From assembly GCA_009192285.1 (NCBI GenBank), contig WBVU01000005.1, forward strand, positions 2,994,731 to 3,058,730: 64,000 bases of DNA, in the 5' to 3' direction. Positions within the stretch are counted from its first letter, which is position 1, and each line of letters starts with the position of its first letter. Source of the DNA: Morchella semilibera (taxonomy: Eukaryota; Ascomycota; Pezizomycetes; Pezizales; Morchellaceae). A program made the translations under genes and the position numbers. The notes beneath the pieces are model-generated. The model saw only the letters and a list, made by a program, of their open reading frames with translations. It was not told the DNA's origin and did no database searches. Shown one piece after another: positions 12,523 to 24,107 of the stretch.

Positions 12523-14094
12523 ATGACTGAGGAAGACGATAAGACGCAGGCCGTGGTGCCCGCCCCCGCCGCCGCTGTGAACGAGAACCAGAACCAGAAC
12601 GAGGGTAGGAACGATAACAACGACGATGATAAGGCGTTGGCTACAGTGAATGGCAACAGAGCGGTGATTGCAAGTGAGGCTGAGGAAACGGAGGATGAGG
12701 ATGTTCCCGTTGATGTCATTGAGGACGACGAAGGTTGGTGCAGATTTATTTTGCTTTTTGGTCGTGGTCGTGGGTGTGTAGTAACGATGGGTCGGTTGCT
12801 GACAGCCGTCGCTTAGATTTACTTGATGATTATCCACCGGACGTCGAGGTATGCAAGTGTGTAAAAGAGGCGTTAGAGATATTGGGGCTGGTTGATTGAT
12901 ATGACCTAATGCAGGATATTGAGCTGGTCCACCTCCGGATCTCGTCCATAACAGCGCTGAAGCTCGAACGGTTTAAGGAAGTCCAGGTTTTTACTCCCCA
13001 CCCTCTCCCTCTCTTACCACTACCCTATCCCGTCTGCACGCCGCCATCCTAACAGCTGCTACTGCTGCCAGAAATTATGCCTTCGCCAGAACAATATCCT
13101 TGACATAGAAGGACTGAGCCATCTCGGAGGGTCGCTGGTGGACCTGGACCTCTACGATAACAAGATCGGCCACATCCATGGTCTCGAGGATCTCACGAAG
13201 CTGGAGAACTTGGATTTGTCATTCAACAAAATCAAGCACATCAAGCGGATGAATCACCTCACGGGCCTCAAAAACTTGTACTTTGTGCAGAACAGGATTG
13301 CGCGCATCGAGGGGTTGGAGGGCATGACGGTACTGAGGAACTTGGAGCTGGGGGCGAACAGAATCAGGGTATGCGAGGACAGATACCTCTGCCAGTTTAG
13401 GGGTGGGAGGTGCTGACCGTGTGGGCAGGAAATTGAAAATATCGACCATTTGACAGCATTGGAGGAGCTATGGCTGGGAAAGAATAAGATTACAGAGCTC
13501 AAGGTAAATAGAGTTGCCACTTTCTTTGATATTAAAGCTTTTGCTAACCATAGTGTCCAAAGAACCTATCAACACTAACCAATCTTAAAATTCTCTCAAT
13601 TCAATCTAACCGTCTTACTAAAATCGAAGGCCTCGAGAACCTTACTGCCCTTGAGGAGTTCTACATCTCACACAATGCCCTCACCGAGATCTCCGGGCTT
13701 GAGAACAATGTTCGACCTCCACTCCTCTATCTATTTATCCAAGCTCAACTAACAAAAGCTAGAAAAACCTCCGTGTCCTTGATATTTCAAACAACCAGAT
13801 CTCCAAGCTTGAGAACCTCTCACACTTACCCCAAATTGAGGAACTCTGGGCAAGTAATAACAAACTCTCCTCATTCGAGGAAGTTGAGAACGAACTGTCA
13901 GGCATGGAGGATCTCGTAACCGTTTATTTTGAGGGAAACCCATTGCAGCGAGAGGCTGGTGCCACATATAGAAATAAGGTCAAGCTCGCACTGCCAAGGA
14001 TCAAGCAGATTGATGCTAGTGAGTTCCCCGCCCCCGCCGATCTGGCCCTAAAGATTACAATATTAAGACTTCTACAGCGTTCGTAAGAACATAG
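12523..14094 (+). CDS. sds22: Sds22, leucine-rich-repeat regulator of protein phosphatase 1
   Basis: Nuclear and cytosolic regulatory subunit that binds PP1 (Glc7/Dis2) and governs its activity in mitosis. Eight exons: 12523-12733, 12817-12848, 12915-12986, 13072-13368, 13429-13503, 13563-13709, 13763-14018, 14078-14094, giving 368 residues, the usual size. The N-terminus is acidic and disordered. From about residue 105 there is a chain of 22-residue SDS22-type leucine-rich repeats, each of the form LxxLxxLDLSxNKIxxIxxL (for example LENLDLSFNKIKHI). The last repeats lead to the LRR cap with EGNPLQ and LPRIKQIDA. The short last exon is supported by the product: splicing 14018 to 14078 gives the family ending DATFVRT. 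All junctions are in frame, so this gene shows no indels, unlike its upstream neighbour. It lies on the same strand 2.35 kb after the Psr1-type phosphatase. Confidence 0.95.
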
Positions 14095-14977
14095 CATCTT
14101 CCGTTTTTCATTACTCGGGTTTACTTTGCGCGCAGTCTCAAATCATGGTACTTATGGTGTCCCTGGCTGTCTGGGAGTTTGTCTGGTATTAAGTCTCGTG
14201 AATGCGGAGGTTTGGTCTTATTAGACTTGGGTGGCATTTGTCGATTTTTATCTCCGCTTTTTTTCCCCTCTTCCCGAACTCCAGCTTTCCTTCACCCCTT
14301 CCTAGCTCACGATCCCATTACCTCTTCCCCCCACTAAATCAGAAACCGAAATAGTTACTACCTTTCTTCTTTTTTTGTATATAGTTAATGTGTAGTAGCT
14401 CTGTCTGGATACCCAGCTACTAAAACCTCAGTTCCCGTACGGTAAGGTTGGTAGGATGTGATGCTGTAGTGAAATGACGTCAACGTTGGTTAGTGTGCAT
14501 GAGATATCACTCGGGGTGATCCTTGCTCACTCGGGATCTGTAGAGCACCTCCCCTGGTGCCCAGATCTTATTCCTTGTTTCTCGAATATTGGGATTATGG
14601 TTCGACATTTTGTGGACAATCTCGCTTGCAAATCAGGTCCCTTTCAGTACGTGAGTTGGTAGTTGAGATGATTTGTCTTGTACTGTTGAATGATGAGACA
14701 ACTCGAACTTCTGGGATTTCGCCCGCTTCTGAAAAGAAAACACCTCGCCAGTCCACGTAAATTACAGCGGAACCTGGATGGCTAATCATATCTATGATAC
14801 ACAACCCCATTGTTTCAAAAAAAAAAAGACCCTATTTCGCTTGCGCCCACAACCCAAACGCGATACAAAGCCACCGTTCCATCAAAACAGATATACCTAA
14901 CATAGTGGGAAAGGGGGATGATAGAAGGGGGGGAAGAAAGAAAAGAAACTGGCCATCCATATATTAATCAGACGTCC
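14095..14977. other. Convergent 3' flanks of sds22 and hrd3
   Basis: No coding sequence seen. The region separates two convergent genes and carries T-rich and A-rich 3' flank sequence, including an A-run near 14818. Confidence 0.6.
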
Positions 14978-17826
14978 TTAATGCGGTATCCCCCAAGCAC
15001 CAAACCCAGGGGCTCCCGGCGGTTGCGGGAATCCCACTCCTTGAGCACCACCTGGTAAAACGCCTGCTTGCTGCGCCTGCTGCTGCTGCTGCTGCTGCTG
15101 CTGCCTTCTTGCTAAGTTTTGTTGTCGTAACTGCCTATAATATACTAAGATCGCCACCGCAGCAGCAAGTGCCAATATTATAACGCTCTCGATAAGGTCC
15201 TCGTCAAATTCGCCGTAAAATTCATCACCAGGCACATGGGTATCAAGAGTGTCATCTCCGCCGGTGGTGCCACCATAGATGTCTTCCGGGTCGCCATAGT
15301 CGTCGGGAGTGGCCTCATACCATTTCTTGAGGAATTCGCTGAGGGTAGGACGCTGTTTTGGCTTGGGATCTGTACAAAGACTGTTAATGGATAGGACCTT
15401 TAGATCAACACGCGAACTAATTACCTGGGTCTGCGCCAATGGCATTGATAGTGCCCCCGGTTATCGTATTCCAAAAGCTTCTAACCCTCAATTTGAGCAG
15501 ACTCAGAGTAACAGGGAGATATGCTTCCTGGTTTGTTTCCAGCGCGTGATCGTAGTATCTCTTGGCTAGATGGAAATCCTGTTCTACTCCGATCCCGTTT
15601 TCGTGCATCCACCCAAGGTTCCACAATGCCTGTGCGGAAGCCTGCAGTTCACTGGCAGCCTGGTAACATTGAGCAGCCTTCTCATAGTCCATTTCGGTCC
15701 CGATACCCGCCAGATAATAATCTCCCATCTTCACCAGTGAATCAGTATTCTGTTGTTTCGCTGATCTAGTCCAATATATCAATGCCAGCTCTTGGTTTCT
15801 GGGATTTTTCGGCTCCTCAGAGCCGAGAAGTTGCCTCAATGGCAGTCTTGATTTTTCTTCGTCAAGGAGATATGCAACGTTGGCTTGTCCAACCTCATAA
15901 CCTTGCTCGGCTGCCATCATGTAGCCAATCAATGCACTTTCTTTGTCGCCATCGTGGTACGCTTTGTTAGCCCATGCCATAGGGCTGTGCATATCTTCAA
16001 CTCTCTCGGCAACAACTTTGTAGTAAGCAGTCGCCATGAGGCATGAACGCTCCACCCCGAGCCCAGCATTATAAATCTCTGCGAGATAGTAGAAGGATTC
16101 CAGTGTCCCATGGCGTGCCGCGAGCTCGAAATAGCGTTTTGCGATCTCCAGCTCGTTTTGCTCGAGGAAGAGCTTGCCAAGGTTCACTTGTGCTTGAGGA
16201 AGGTCCTGCTCGGCAGCCTCCTGAAAAAAATCCGCCGCTTTTTGACGGTTGATCTTCAGGCCATAACCATGAAGATACATATACCCCAGACCATTCTGCG
16301 AGCTTGCATCCCCCTAAAAATGAAGAAAAAACATTAGCCAAGAAACTCCAGTATAAAAAGGTACTTTTGAGAACATGCCGTCTTAATCCCCTTATCAAAC
16401 CACTCCGCTGCCTGCGAAAAGTCCTGTGTGACACCTTCTCCCCTCAGATACATTTTCCCAATATATCCCGCCGCCTTTCCAGCAAGTCTTTCCAGCCCTG
16501 GCGGTCCTCCGGATATCGTTTTATCATCACGAGTCCAGTATTGTTTTGCTATATTTGCAAAATACCTCCTTGCCTTTCTCACATCTCTCGGAAGATTCCT
16601 TGATCCATCATAATATAATTTGGCTAGAGTAAATGTAGCGGATAGATCCCCCTTTCGTGCCATCAAGTCTAAATATTCGAGGATATCATCTAAATCTCTC
16701 CCGGAGTCGTTGGTAGTTGTTCCCCGACGTAGCGCGTTCATACCGGATGAGATCACTGAAGCGCCCTCACCGTAAACACCACCCTCATCGTCTGCAAGCC
16801 TATAGGCATTTTTGATCAATCTGTGGCCTCCCGGTGGGCCAGACCTCCAGTAATCAATTGCTTTGTCGGCAACCTGCTTGTAGTAGAAGGAAGCATCATT
16901 GCAGTGACGTGGAGTCCCTATGCCCATGTGATGGCGAAAAGCTACTGTCATTTCCGAGCGACTATCACCGTTCAAGGCGGCAAAAGTGTGATATAGTAGA
17001 GCCTATATTGAGTCAATACTAAGGCTCCAAAGAGAGAATATTCAGGCCCTATCCACTATACCTTTGCCTGGTCTCTCTCGACAGAGCCGCCAATACCAGT
17101 AGCATACATGAAGCCAACCACGCTTTGGGCTGTCGCGTTCCCATGTAAATCTGCAAGCTCCTTGTATCTTGTAAAGGCGAGAGAATAATTCCTTGGATGC
17201 GACCAATTCCCGTACTAGTAACGCTAATCAGCCCAAATTCTCCCGCAATATGGGGTAAACGTACGAAGTTCATTTGCGCCAACAAATACATTGCATCTTC
17301 ATTCTTTCCAATTTCTCTTGCATTCTCCAACTTTTCCACGGCTGACCTTAACTTTTTCCCAAACAACCCTGTCCCACCCACAGGTGCAGCTTTCTTTGGC
17401 GGGGCATCGACGGGTTCCTCTAGGGATGCCGGGCTATGCACCAAGATTACTGTCGCTGCCTTCCTCGCATAATATAACACTTTTCCGTAAAGACTCAATC
17501 GTGACGCTTCGGTTGTTCCTGTTTGCGATCGTACTGGGGTCGGGTCGAGGGTTCGGAGGATTGTTAGAGCTTCGTGGACGAGGGCCTCCGCCTGTACTTC
17601 TGAGGACGCAACTCGTTTAATCACTGCATAGTCTCGTCAAAATGGATAGGTGGGGCTACTTTGAGGATCGGAACCACCGTCTTCGGGTGCAGAGAGTTCT
17701 TGTATTGGCTCCTGAATGTGGCGTCCCTGGATGGCGACCGGAGGCTCATCCCGATCTAGTTGAGCTGCTACAGAAACAGCAAGTATACATAGCACACCTG
17801 GGTAGCTCGGCGGGGTTCATCAGCAT
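14978..17826 (-). CDS. hrd3: Hrd3/SEL1L, ER-associated degradation adaptor
   Basis: Lumenal ER protein that partners the Hrd1 ubiquitin ligase and presents misfolded proteins for degradation. Exons on the minus strand: 17826-17678, 17623-17265, 17214-17062, 17002-16379, 16313-15425, 15369-14978, about 854 residues, matching the family. Many Sel1-type repeats run from about residue 150 to 680 (for example YMYLHGYG, YLAEIYNAGLGVE, LGWMHENGIGVEQD). A transmembrane segment near residues 780-800 (SVIILALAAAVAILVYY) is followed by a poly-Gln run and a Pro/Gly-rich cytosolic tail. The N-terminus has a hydrophobic signal sequence (GVLCILAVSVAAQ), but an ATG joins it only if the CCCC near 17816 is read as CCC, so the start is provisional. 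The 54-bp first intron removes an in-frame stop. The intron between 16379 and 16313 seems to begin with GC (G/GCATGT), as the only junction giving the expected GDASSQNGLGYM reading. Confidence 0.93.
15077..15104 (-). repeat. CAG repeat encoding poly-Gln in hrd3
   Basis: A run of CTG on the plus strand (CAG in the coding sense) encodes about nine Gln just after the transmembrane segment of Hrd3. Such repeats vary in length between strains. Confidence 0.85.
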
Positions 17827-18272
17827 GAGGTGGTGGTGGGGTTGAAGGAAGCCACCATACATACCAAGAAACACCCATATTCGCGATCTACACTTCCGCT
17901 GCATGGCTGGTTACTTCCACCACCCAGGAACGCGAACAAATGGAAAGAAAGTAAGGTACGAGGAGAATTACTCTCTCTGTGTGTGAATCAGACTATCTCT
18001 GTAGAAAAAGCGAAATGTAGGAGGTCATCAACGTTGGACAGATGAGGCGAATTATGAAGGAGAAGAGGTCTACGTGGAGAGAAGCTGCAGCGGTTGCTAT
18101 CACACAAACCCGGATAACGAGATGTCACCACAACGGGCAGCCACTTCTGCCAAAACGTGGCCACTTCATCTAAACAACATTCCCTGTTTCTTATTTATCG
18201 ATTCTTAATAAAAGTTGATGTTCTACGTCTGTATTATTGTTTCTTATTCTCTTAATATTGCTGTAGGATAAG
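17827..18272. other. Intergenic between hrd3 and the WD40 gene
   Basis: Both neighbours are on the minus strand, so this holds the promoter of hrd3 and the 3' end of the WD40 gene. No other feature is seen. Confidence 0.6.
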
Positions 18273-19716
18273 TTAATATGGCTTGTACCGCGCTTTGGCT
18301 TCTTTCCTTTCTTTACGCTCTTCTTTCAACCTTTTCTTCTCGGCCTTCTCCTTTTTGGCTGAGGCACCGTCGGAATCACCTCCAGCTGGCTCCTTCCAGA
18401 CTTTCACGAGACCATCTTCACCTCCGGTAAATATAGTCCCCAGCTTTTCAGGAAATTCCCGTCAGTAGTGAAAACGGCATAGAAATTAGAGAGAAAAGGA
18501 TATAGGGATAGCAAGCAGAAAGGGACGGAGCTAACCTTGTCATCTAAATATATACCTCGTACAACTTCCTCGCCATGCCCACCATTAAGTCTTACTCCAT
18601 CCTCCCCCACCATATGCCACCCACCAATGTTTTCTCCTGCTTTTTTAAGTGGTATCAAGTCCAGCCACTGGCTGCTATTGCTTCCAGCAACAATCAGTCC
18701 ACCACCTGCCTTATGCTGCACAACATCGACTATATAGTCGCATCCAAGACCTGGTCTCAGGTCACCAAAGCTGTTGCTTTCTGCTTCTTCTAGCGCCTTT
18801 TCCTCGTCGTCTGGGATATCCGTGACAAATTTGTATAGTCCTAAATTCTGGTCATCTGACAGCGCATAAATGTCATTTGACGGCGCCAGGAATCCAGCAT
18901 GGTGAATTGGGTATCTGTGATTGATGACCTGGTACAGTGCTTCGTCCACATCATCGTCGGGTGTGGTTTTAGTTGTAGAGGGCGGGGTGAGCAGGTTGTA
19001 CATGTTTACTAACGCGTCTGTTGACCCACTTAATAATATGTGTGGCATGGTGGGGTGAAATTGTAGCTCTGTTACATCGTCATTATGTGATTCTGTATAC
19101 TGTACTTTTGTATCCGCAGTTCTAAGATCCCTTTATCCTACGCATTTAGTATCATTTCCCGAGTGATATAATGTGCAAATGGGGGGGGGGGGGGAACCAT
19201 ATCACGACTCTAGCAATGCGACTACCTTCCACGAGTTCAGTTCCTCCAGCCAATACATTGGCCCCCGAATTGACCGCCAAGCTTAGGACTGAGGCGTTTG
19301 AGACTGTAGCCTACAATTAATAACTATCACTTAAAGCTCGAGCCCCATGGGGATTCACCATTTTTATAAACCATACCCGGCTTATCACCCTGTGATCTCA
19401 CATCCCAGACCCTCACAGCCCCATCTAATCCAGCCGTCGCGATTATATTCGTATCTACAGCTTTCAAACACCTCACACCATCATGTACCTTGCTAAAGGT
19501 TCTCCGTAGCACTAGAGCCTCAGGCGAAAATAATCGTAGCGAGTCGTCTGAGCATATTGCGCCGAGAGAGTCGGGACCCGCCGGCGAAAAGTTGTAGATA
19601 TAAGACCCTTCAGGACATGAGAGACCTGAGCTAGCAACGGAATTGAGGACTTGAGGCATATTTTCTTGGTGGATTATCTGGTAAATACAGTGGGTTGAGT
19701 TACATGGTTTAGACAT
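18273..19716 (-). CDS. WD40 repeat protein, WDR89-like
   Basis: Exons on the minus strand: 19716-19372, 19310-19198, 19130-18536, 18443-18273, 407 residues. WD repeats are visible through the typical ends GAVRVWDVR, VIWDLR and LVKVWK, with HDGVRCLK and SHNDDVTELQFHP as the preceding GH-type strands. The protein ends in a Lys/Glu-rich helix (KKEKAEKKRLKEER) and the tail ARYKPY. This architecture, five to six spaced WD units plus a basic tail ending KPY, fits WDR89-type proteins, whose role is not settled. Intron 2 contains a run of 14 G on the plus strand. The first intron (62 bp) was placed by frame, after PGM, since reading on gives a stop. No signal or membrane segment is seen. The WD40 assignment is firm; the WDR89 subgroup is inferred from the tail and length. 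Confidence 0.88.
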
Positions 19717-22700
19717 ATGTAGAGGTTTTTTTTAAATCAAAGCGGAGATTGCCGCCGATAACCCTAACCCTGCATATTTATTATGACATCAACATGCCCA
19801 AGCCTGGCTAGGTAGGTCAAGCTGGTACTACGAGCGCTGAGTGATTATTTATGATTCAGAATACTGAGTGACCCTACATGATTCGAATTTCTCTTGACTT
19901 CTTTCCCCTCTAGGGTCAAAAATTCACTTGCGTGTATATACATACAATTATTCGGTTTAGATGCCAAAACCGACGGTTTGTATATTAGTGATATACATGT
20001 AGGTACTAGAAGCATACATGTTCAGTATAACAAAGAATTGCTTCTGTGTGTGGTTACGTTAAGAGGAATCATACACCATTGCTGTCCCTATATATATAAT
20101 CTTTTGTGCCATCTGATCTGGATTTTCGAAGCCTTCAAGCTTTCACAGACAGACTGAACTGAATGGACAATACTGTGCTACTAAGGATTAGGTTTAAATC
20201 GTCTAGCACCAAAGCCGATCCAGTTCCACTCGGGGTGATACTAAGGCTAAGAGTAGAGGGGGATGTATCATTATCGTAAAATTATAACCTCCACCCTTTC
20301 TTCCCGAACTTTCAATTCTCACCTTAATATATCCCTTACGAGACGCCCCTAGTGGACGGTCCCATGACAGCCCAACTCACCGCAACGGTACTATTCATTG
20401 GAGCCTATCTCTCATTATCAACGATATCTATAAGTGACTTGAAGTTTTATTGGGTATTTAGGTGGTATTGTAAAACGGATGGGGGGCTGCGGGTAGTGTG
20501 ATTCGCGTGTACTTGATGAATTAATCTAACGAGTGATATATTGTGATTCATATCAAAACCCAAACTACTCGGGAGTTAATCTAGTTCTGAGAAGGCTTGG
20601 CAGAAAACACGAATACCTCATAAAAACCCCCAGGATTTGATTAATCCGCTAGTGCATGTACTCTAGGGCTGAGCTTGCTAAGCTCATGGACCAAACTACA
20701 TGTAATTAATGGATCCCTTAAACTGTCAGTAAAGGGGTTTGGTGACCTTTCCATCCCTTTAGCCAAATAATTGATCTCCTATACATATTCTAGCCTCTAT
20801 TATAGGGAGGTTAGCTACATGTAGTATTAACAGCTTATAATTAATAGATATGGGAGGAACCTATCAACGAGCGCGCCCACAACACAAATGTCATTCTAAC
20901 TCTAGTTGGCCGCTCACTATTTTTATTTCTTTTCACATATCGTCTCACCTTAACCTTTTTATCGTGCCTTAATTACTTCAAAAAGCCAAATTTTAAGTGG
21001 TTTTGCACCTCCAGATCTCCACAGGTGTTACCCACAGGCGCCTCTTAGGAAGGCGGAAAAATTCCATATTATTACTATATATATAAGTATATATTAATTA
21101 GAAATTTCGCCTCCACAAAAATGCACCCAACTCACGCGTGGATAGAGAGATCTTAGCGTTACACTGGAAAAATCTCATGATATCAAAACGGGCCGTGATT
21201 TAGGACTAAATTATCTGCCTTAACAGTACGTTATTGTCAACCTATATCTATTAAGCGCCACCAAGAATGAACTAATGTAGTTTAGGCACAGGGCAACTTT
21301 TCGACCACCATAGGTGGCTTCTTCTAATTTGACCAACCTTTTTTACTTAGCCTCTCGGATCCGGTCGTTTTTTCAACAATTCGATCCCACAGCCCCCTCT
21401 CGCGTGAAAAATGAAATGAAAAGTGAAAATAAAGTACATGTAGGGCATTCTGACTCACCTATAAAGGAACTAAATGTTTATCATAAACTTGCTTTGGGAG
21501 ATAGACGAGTAGACGACGTTGGCGTTTATTTCGGCTAATCGAACCCGTAGCATCTCGGCGGGAGTTATTCTTTGACAGACAAGCCTTAGTTTAGTAGTTA
21601 AGGCAGTGCGCGGCAGACGGTTTGCTCACATAGGTTACCTTTTATGGCCGCCCATACAAATACATGTAATTACCATAACCTACTAGTTACACACAATGAA
21701 TTAAAAATCTATACAAATAATCCCTGGCAATACTCCAAAGTCATCTCGAGTGATCCTAAATGACTCTCCCGTCACCTAAGGACCCCAGAACTAAGCACTG
21801 GCCCGTTTTTACTTTAATGTTTCGGTCTGCGCCAATGTGTATCAACTCCGTCAATGCCAGGTTTGGGGAATGGGCCTTCATTACATGCACCTGGTAATTC
21901 TGCCGTCCTGCCAAACTCAAAGAGTCATGTCAGGCACTGGCCAAAAAGCAAATTGGTGCCATTTAGAGATTCCTCGATGTCCATGCATATAAATACACCC
22001 ATCTAGGTATGTTTCTCGACACGACTGACCAATACCGAAATTTAGAAACTAGGTGCGCCCAAGAGATATGTGATATCTCGAGTTTCAGAGAATAAAACCG
22101 ACATCTCCGGTTTTCTCCCCGACACTTCAAGGAGTAATCTGATCCACGTGCTCCCCAAGTTAGTTTCTTTTTGCGCGGACCTATTTCCCTTCCAATTGAA
22201 CTTGGGTTTCAAAGTGTGGGCCATAATATTTGCACTTTGTGCATGGTGGTTTTTATCCAATTCCGTCAGTTCCCGGCCCCAAATCCACCGAGGGAGGGCA
22301 TCTCGATCATAACATGATAATAGAATCAGCTATTAAGGCCAGCCAACTGTCACAAAATACGACTGTGCATCGGATAAATCCATGGAACCGATTCAAAATG
22401 TCGCCACCAGACACAACCAAGAAGGCAGACATTTATAATGCAGTCAATCGGTGATGCGAGATCGAAGCAGCATAAGATCCCCGTAAATTTGCTCAGCTGA
22501 ATTGCGACGATGGCAAACTTCGGTGCGTTGATGGGCGCCGTCCATGATTTGCCGTCCGAGGCATATTGACTACCCCCGAGGGAAAATCTTCCACATAGAT
22601 GGGAAATATGACAAGTTGAACACTGATTAATTTGAAAGAGGTACCTGCTCAGCTGATCAGAGAAGCCCTCGACGACCATCATTGGGCGCGAACCGCAATC

Positions 22701-23307
22701 ACTAAAAGTCGCTGGATTGCAGAACGCATGGCAAGGGAGTACATTACCTTATTTGTTGAACCCTTCTGTCACCTGAGAAAAGATAAGAGTGGTGGGTGTC
22801 CAGACGAGAGATGGCACACAGATGTAAAGCCAATGAACACGGAGGGAATGGAGATTTATGTCTCGGATCGAGACTACCAAAGTAAGGGTACACGTGGGGC
22901 CGAGACTGCATGTATCTTTGAGATACTTGCAGTGACAACAAAAGAACTTCGTAACAAAATTTGCCCTGGGGATTGCTTTTGCTGGTTACTGACGGTAGTT
23001 CCTCTCGAGTGATCGATTGTGAAGCGAGCGTATAAAACCGAGAATGAATCATACAGATGAATCAATCTTATAAACCCTGATCGTGATACATATTAAACGG
23101 TTATAGGGTCTGATAAGTTTAATTTAATTTATCTGAATCATATTACAGAGCTTGGACCTACATGTAGATTTAAGGAAGTCTCACGGGGGACGCGTAACAG
23201 CGCGACATGATCCTTATCCTTATCGATAAGACATCTTGGCACAACATTTCGTCACATCACATGAAGCCTGAACCCCCCCTTAAACATCAACACTTACAAC
23301 TGTCGCA
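19717..23307. other. AT-rich intergenic region with degenerate sequence
   Basis: No intact gene recognised. The region is more AT-rich than its surroundings (for example 21065-21100, TATATA-rich) and has five TACATGTA copies near 19993, 20698, 20817, 21434 and 21661, plus one near 23158. Between about 21,900 and 22,300 there are weak, stop-interrupted frames that could be an old transposon, but no motif confirms it. A 126-codon open frame at 22632-23012 has no recognisable domain, and I do not count it as a gene. Confidence 0.5.
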
Positions 23308-24107
23308 ATGGTAGGAACTGAGCCTGAAGACGACATCGTCGCTCCTAATCCCACTAAGACACCATCATTCAAGCGCTCACTTGACTCTCTATCAGTAGCT
23401 CAGGAAACTAAGCGACGCCGCCTCAATGTAGCTACAAACACCCTTTCAAAACCTTTCCGTTCGCCCCTATTGTCAAGTCGCAAACCTTTAAATGATACAA
23501 CCTCGCTAAAGGCCTCTGATGAGCCGCAATCACCGACTCCAATAATATCTAAAGCTCGAAGTGTAGCTGCATCAGCCCCTAGGGTTAGGCCATTGACATT
23601 CGCCAAGAAACCAATCGACCCAGAACTTGCAGTACTCTATAAGCAGCAGTCACAACTAGAAGCAACTCTTCGCTCTAAGAAAGCGTCACTTAATACGGTT
23701 CTACAAGCTGTAGAGATTGAATCGGCTGGGTATGAGGATTCAGACGAAAAACTGGAGGAGTTGGTCGAGAAGTGGAGGGGCGCTGCAAGAGGAGCTGCTG
23801 ATGTCCTCTTTGGGTATGCAAGTGAGAGGGTTAGTAACTTGGGTAGCTCTGGGGGCTGGAAAGAGATGCTTAGGCCCAAAAATCCTTGGGGGGATGATGA
23901 GAAACCACAGGAGGCCAAGCAATGTTTAGTTGAGCCAGAGGAAGACGACGAGGTATGTCAATCCAATCATATTTCTTCAAAGGCAATTTCACAGAAACGG
24001 TTGGACTAATGGACTGTGAACAGTTTACAATGGAGGTCATGTTGAAAACACTTAACATCGATTTGAAGCTTATTGGATATGACCGTGAAAGGGGGTGTTG
24101 GAGCTGA
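23308..24107 (+). CDS. sfr1: Sfr1/Mei5-like recombination accessory protein
   Basis: Probable partner of Swi5; the Swi5-Sfr1 complex stabilises and stimulates Rad51/Dmc1 filaments in homologous recombination. Exons 23308-23952 and 24024-24107, 242 residues. The N-terminal half is basic, Ser/Pro-rich and likely DNA-binding (KRRRLN, SKPFRSP). A coiled-coil segment follows (about residues 112-145, LYKQQSQLEATLRSKKASL), then a Glu-rich helix. The small second exon encodes FTMEVMLKTLNIDLKLIGYD, the conserved C-terminal strand of this family, right after an acidic EEDDE. Reading through the intron gives an early stop, so the splice (GAG/GTATGT ... AACAG/TTT) is well supported. The ATG follows a CAAC-rich leader. 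The nearest neighbours are over 3.5 kb away. Family assignment rests on the C-terminal motif and layout. Confidence 0.75.

Noticed and set aside
21585-21650. Box A-like motif (TTAGTTTAGTAGTTAAGGC), possible tRNA or SINE
   Set aside because: No box B (GGTTCGANNCC) follows and no cloverleaf can be drawn.
22632-23012. 126-codon plus-strand frame
   Set aside because: Protein-like texture but no domain, no promoter or splice support, and located in AT-rich degenerate DNA.
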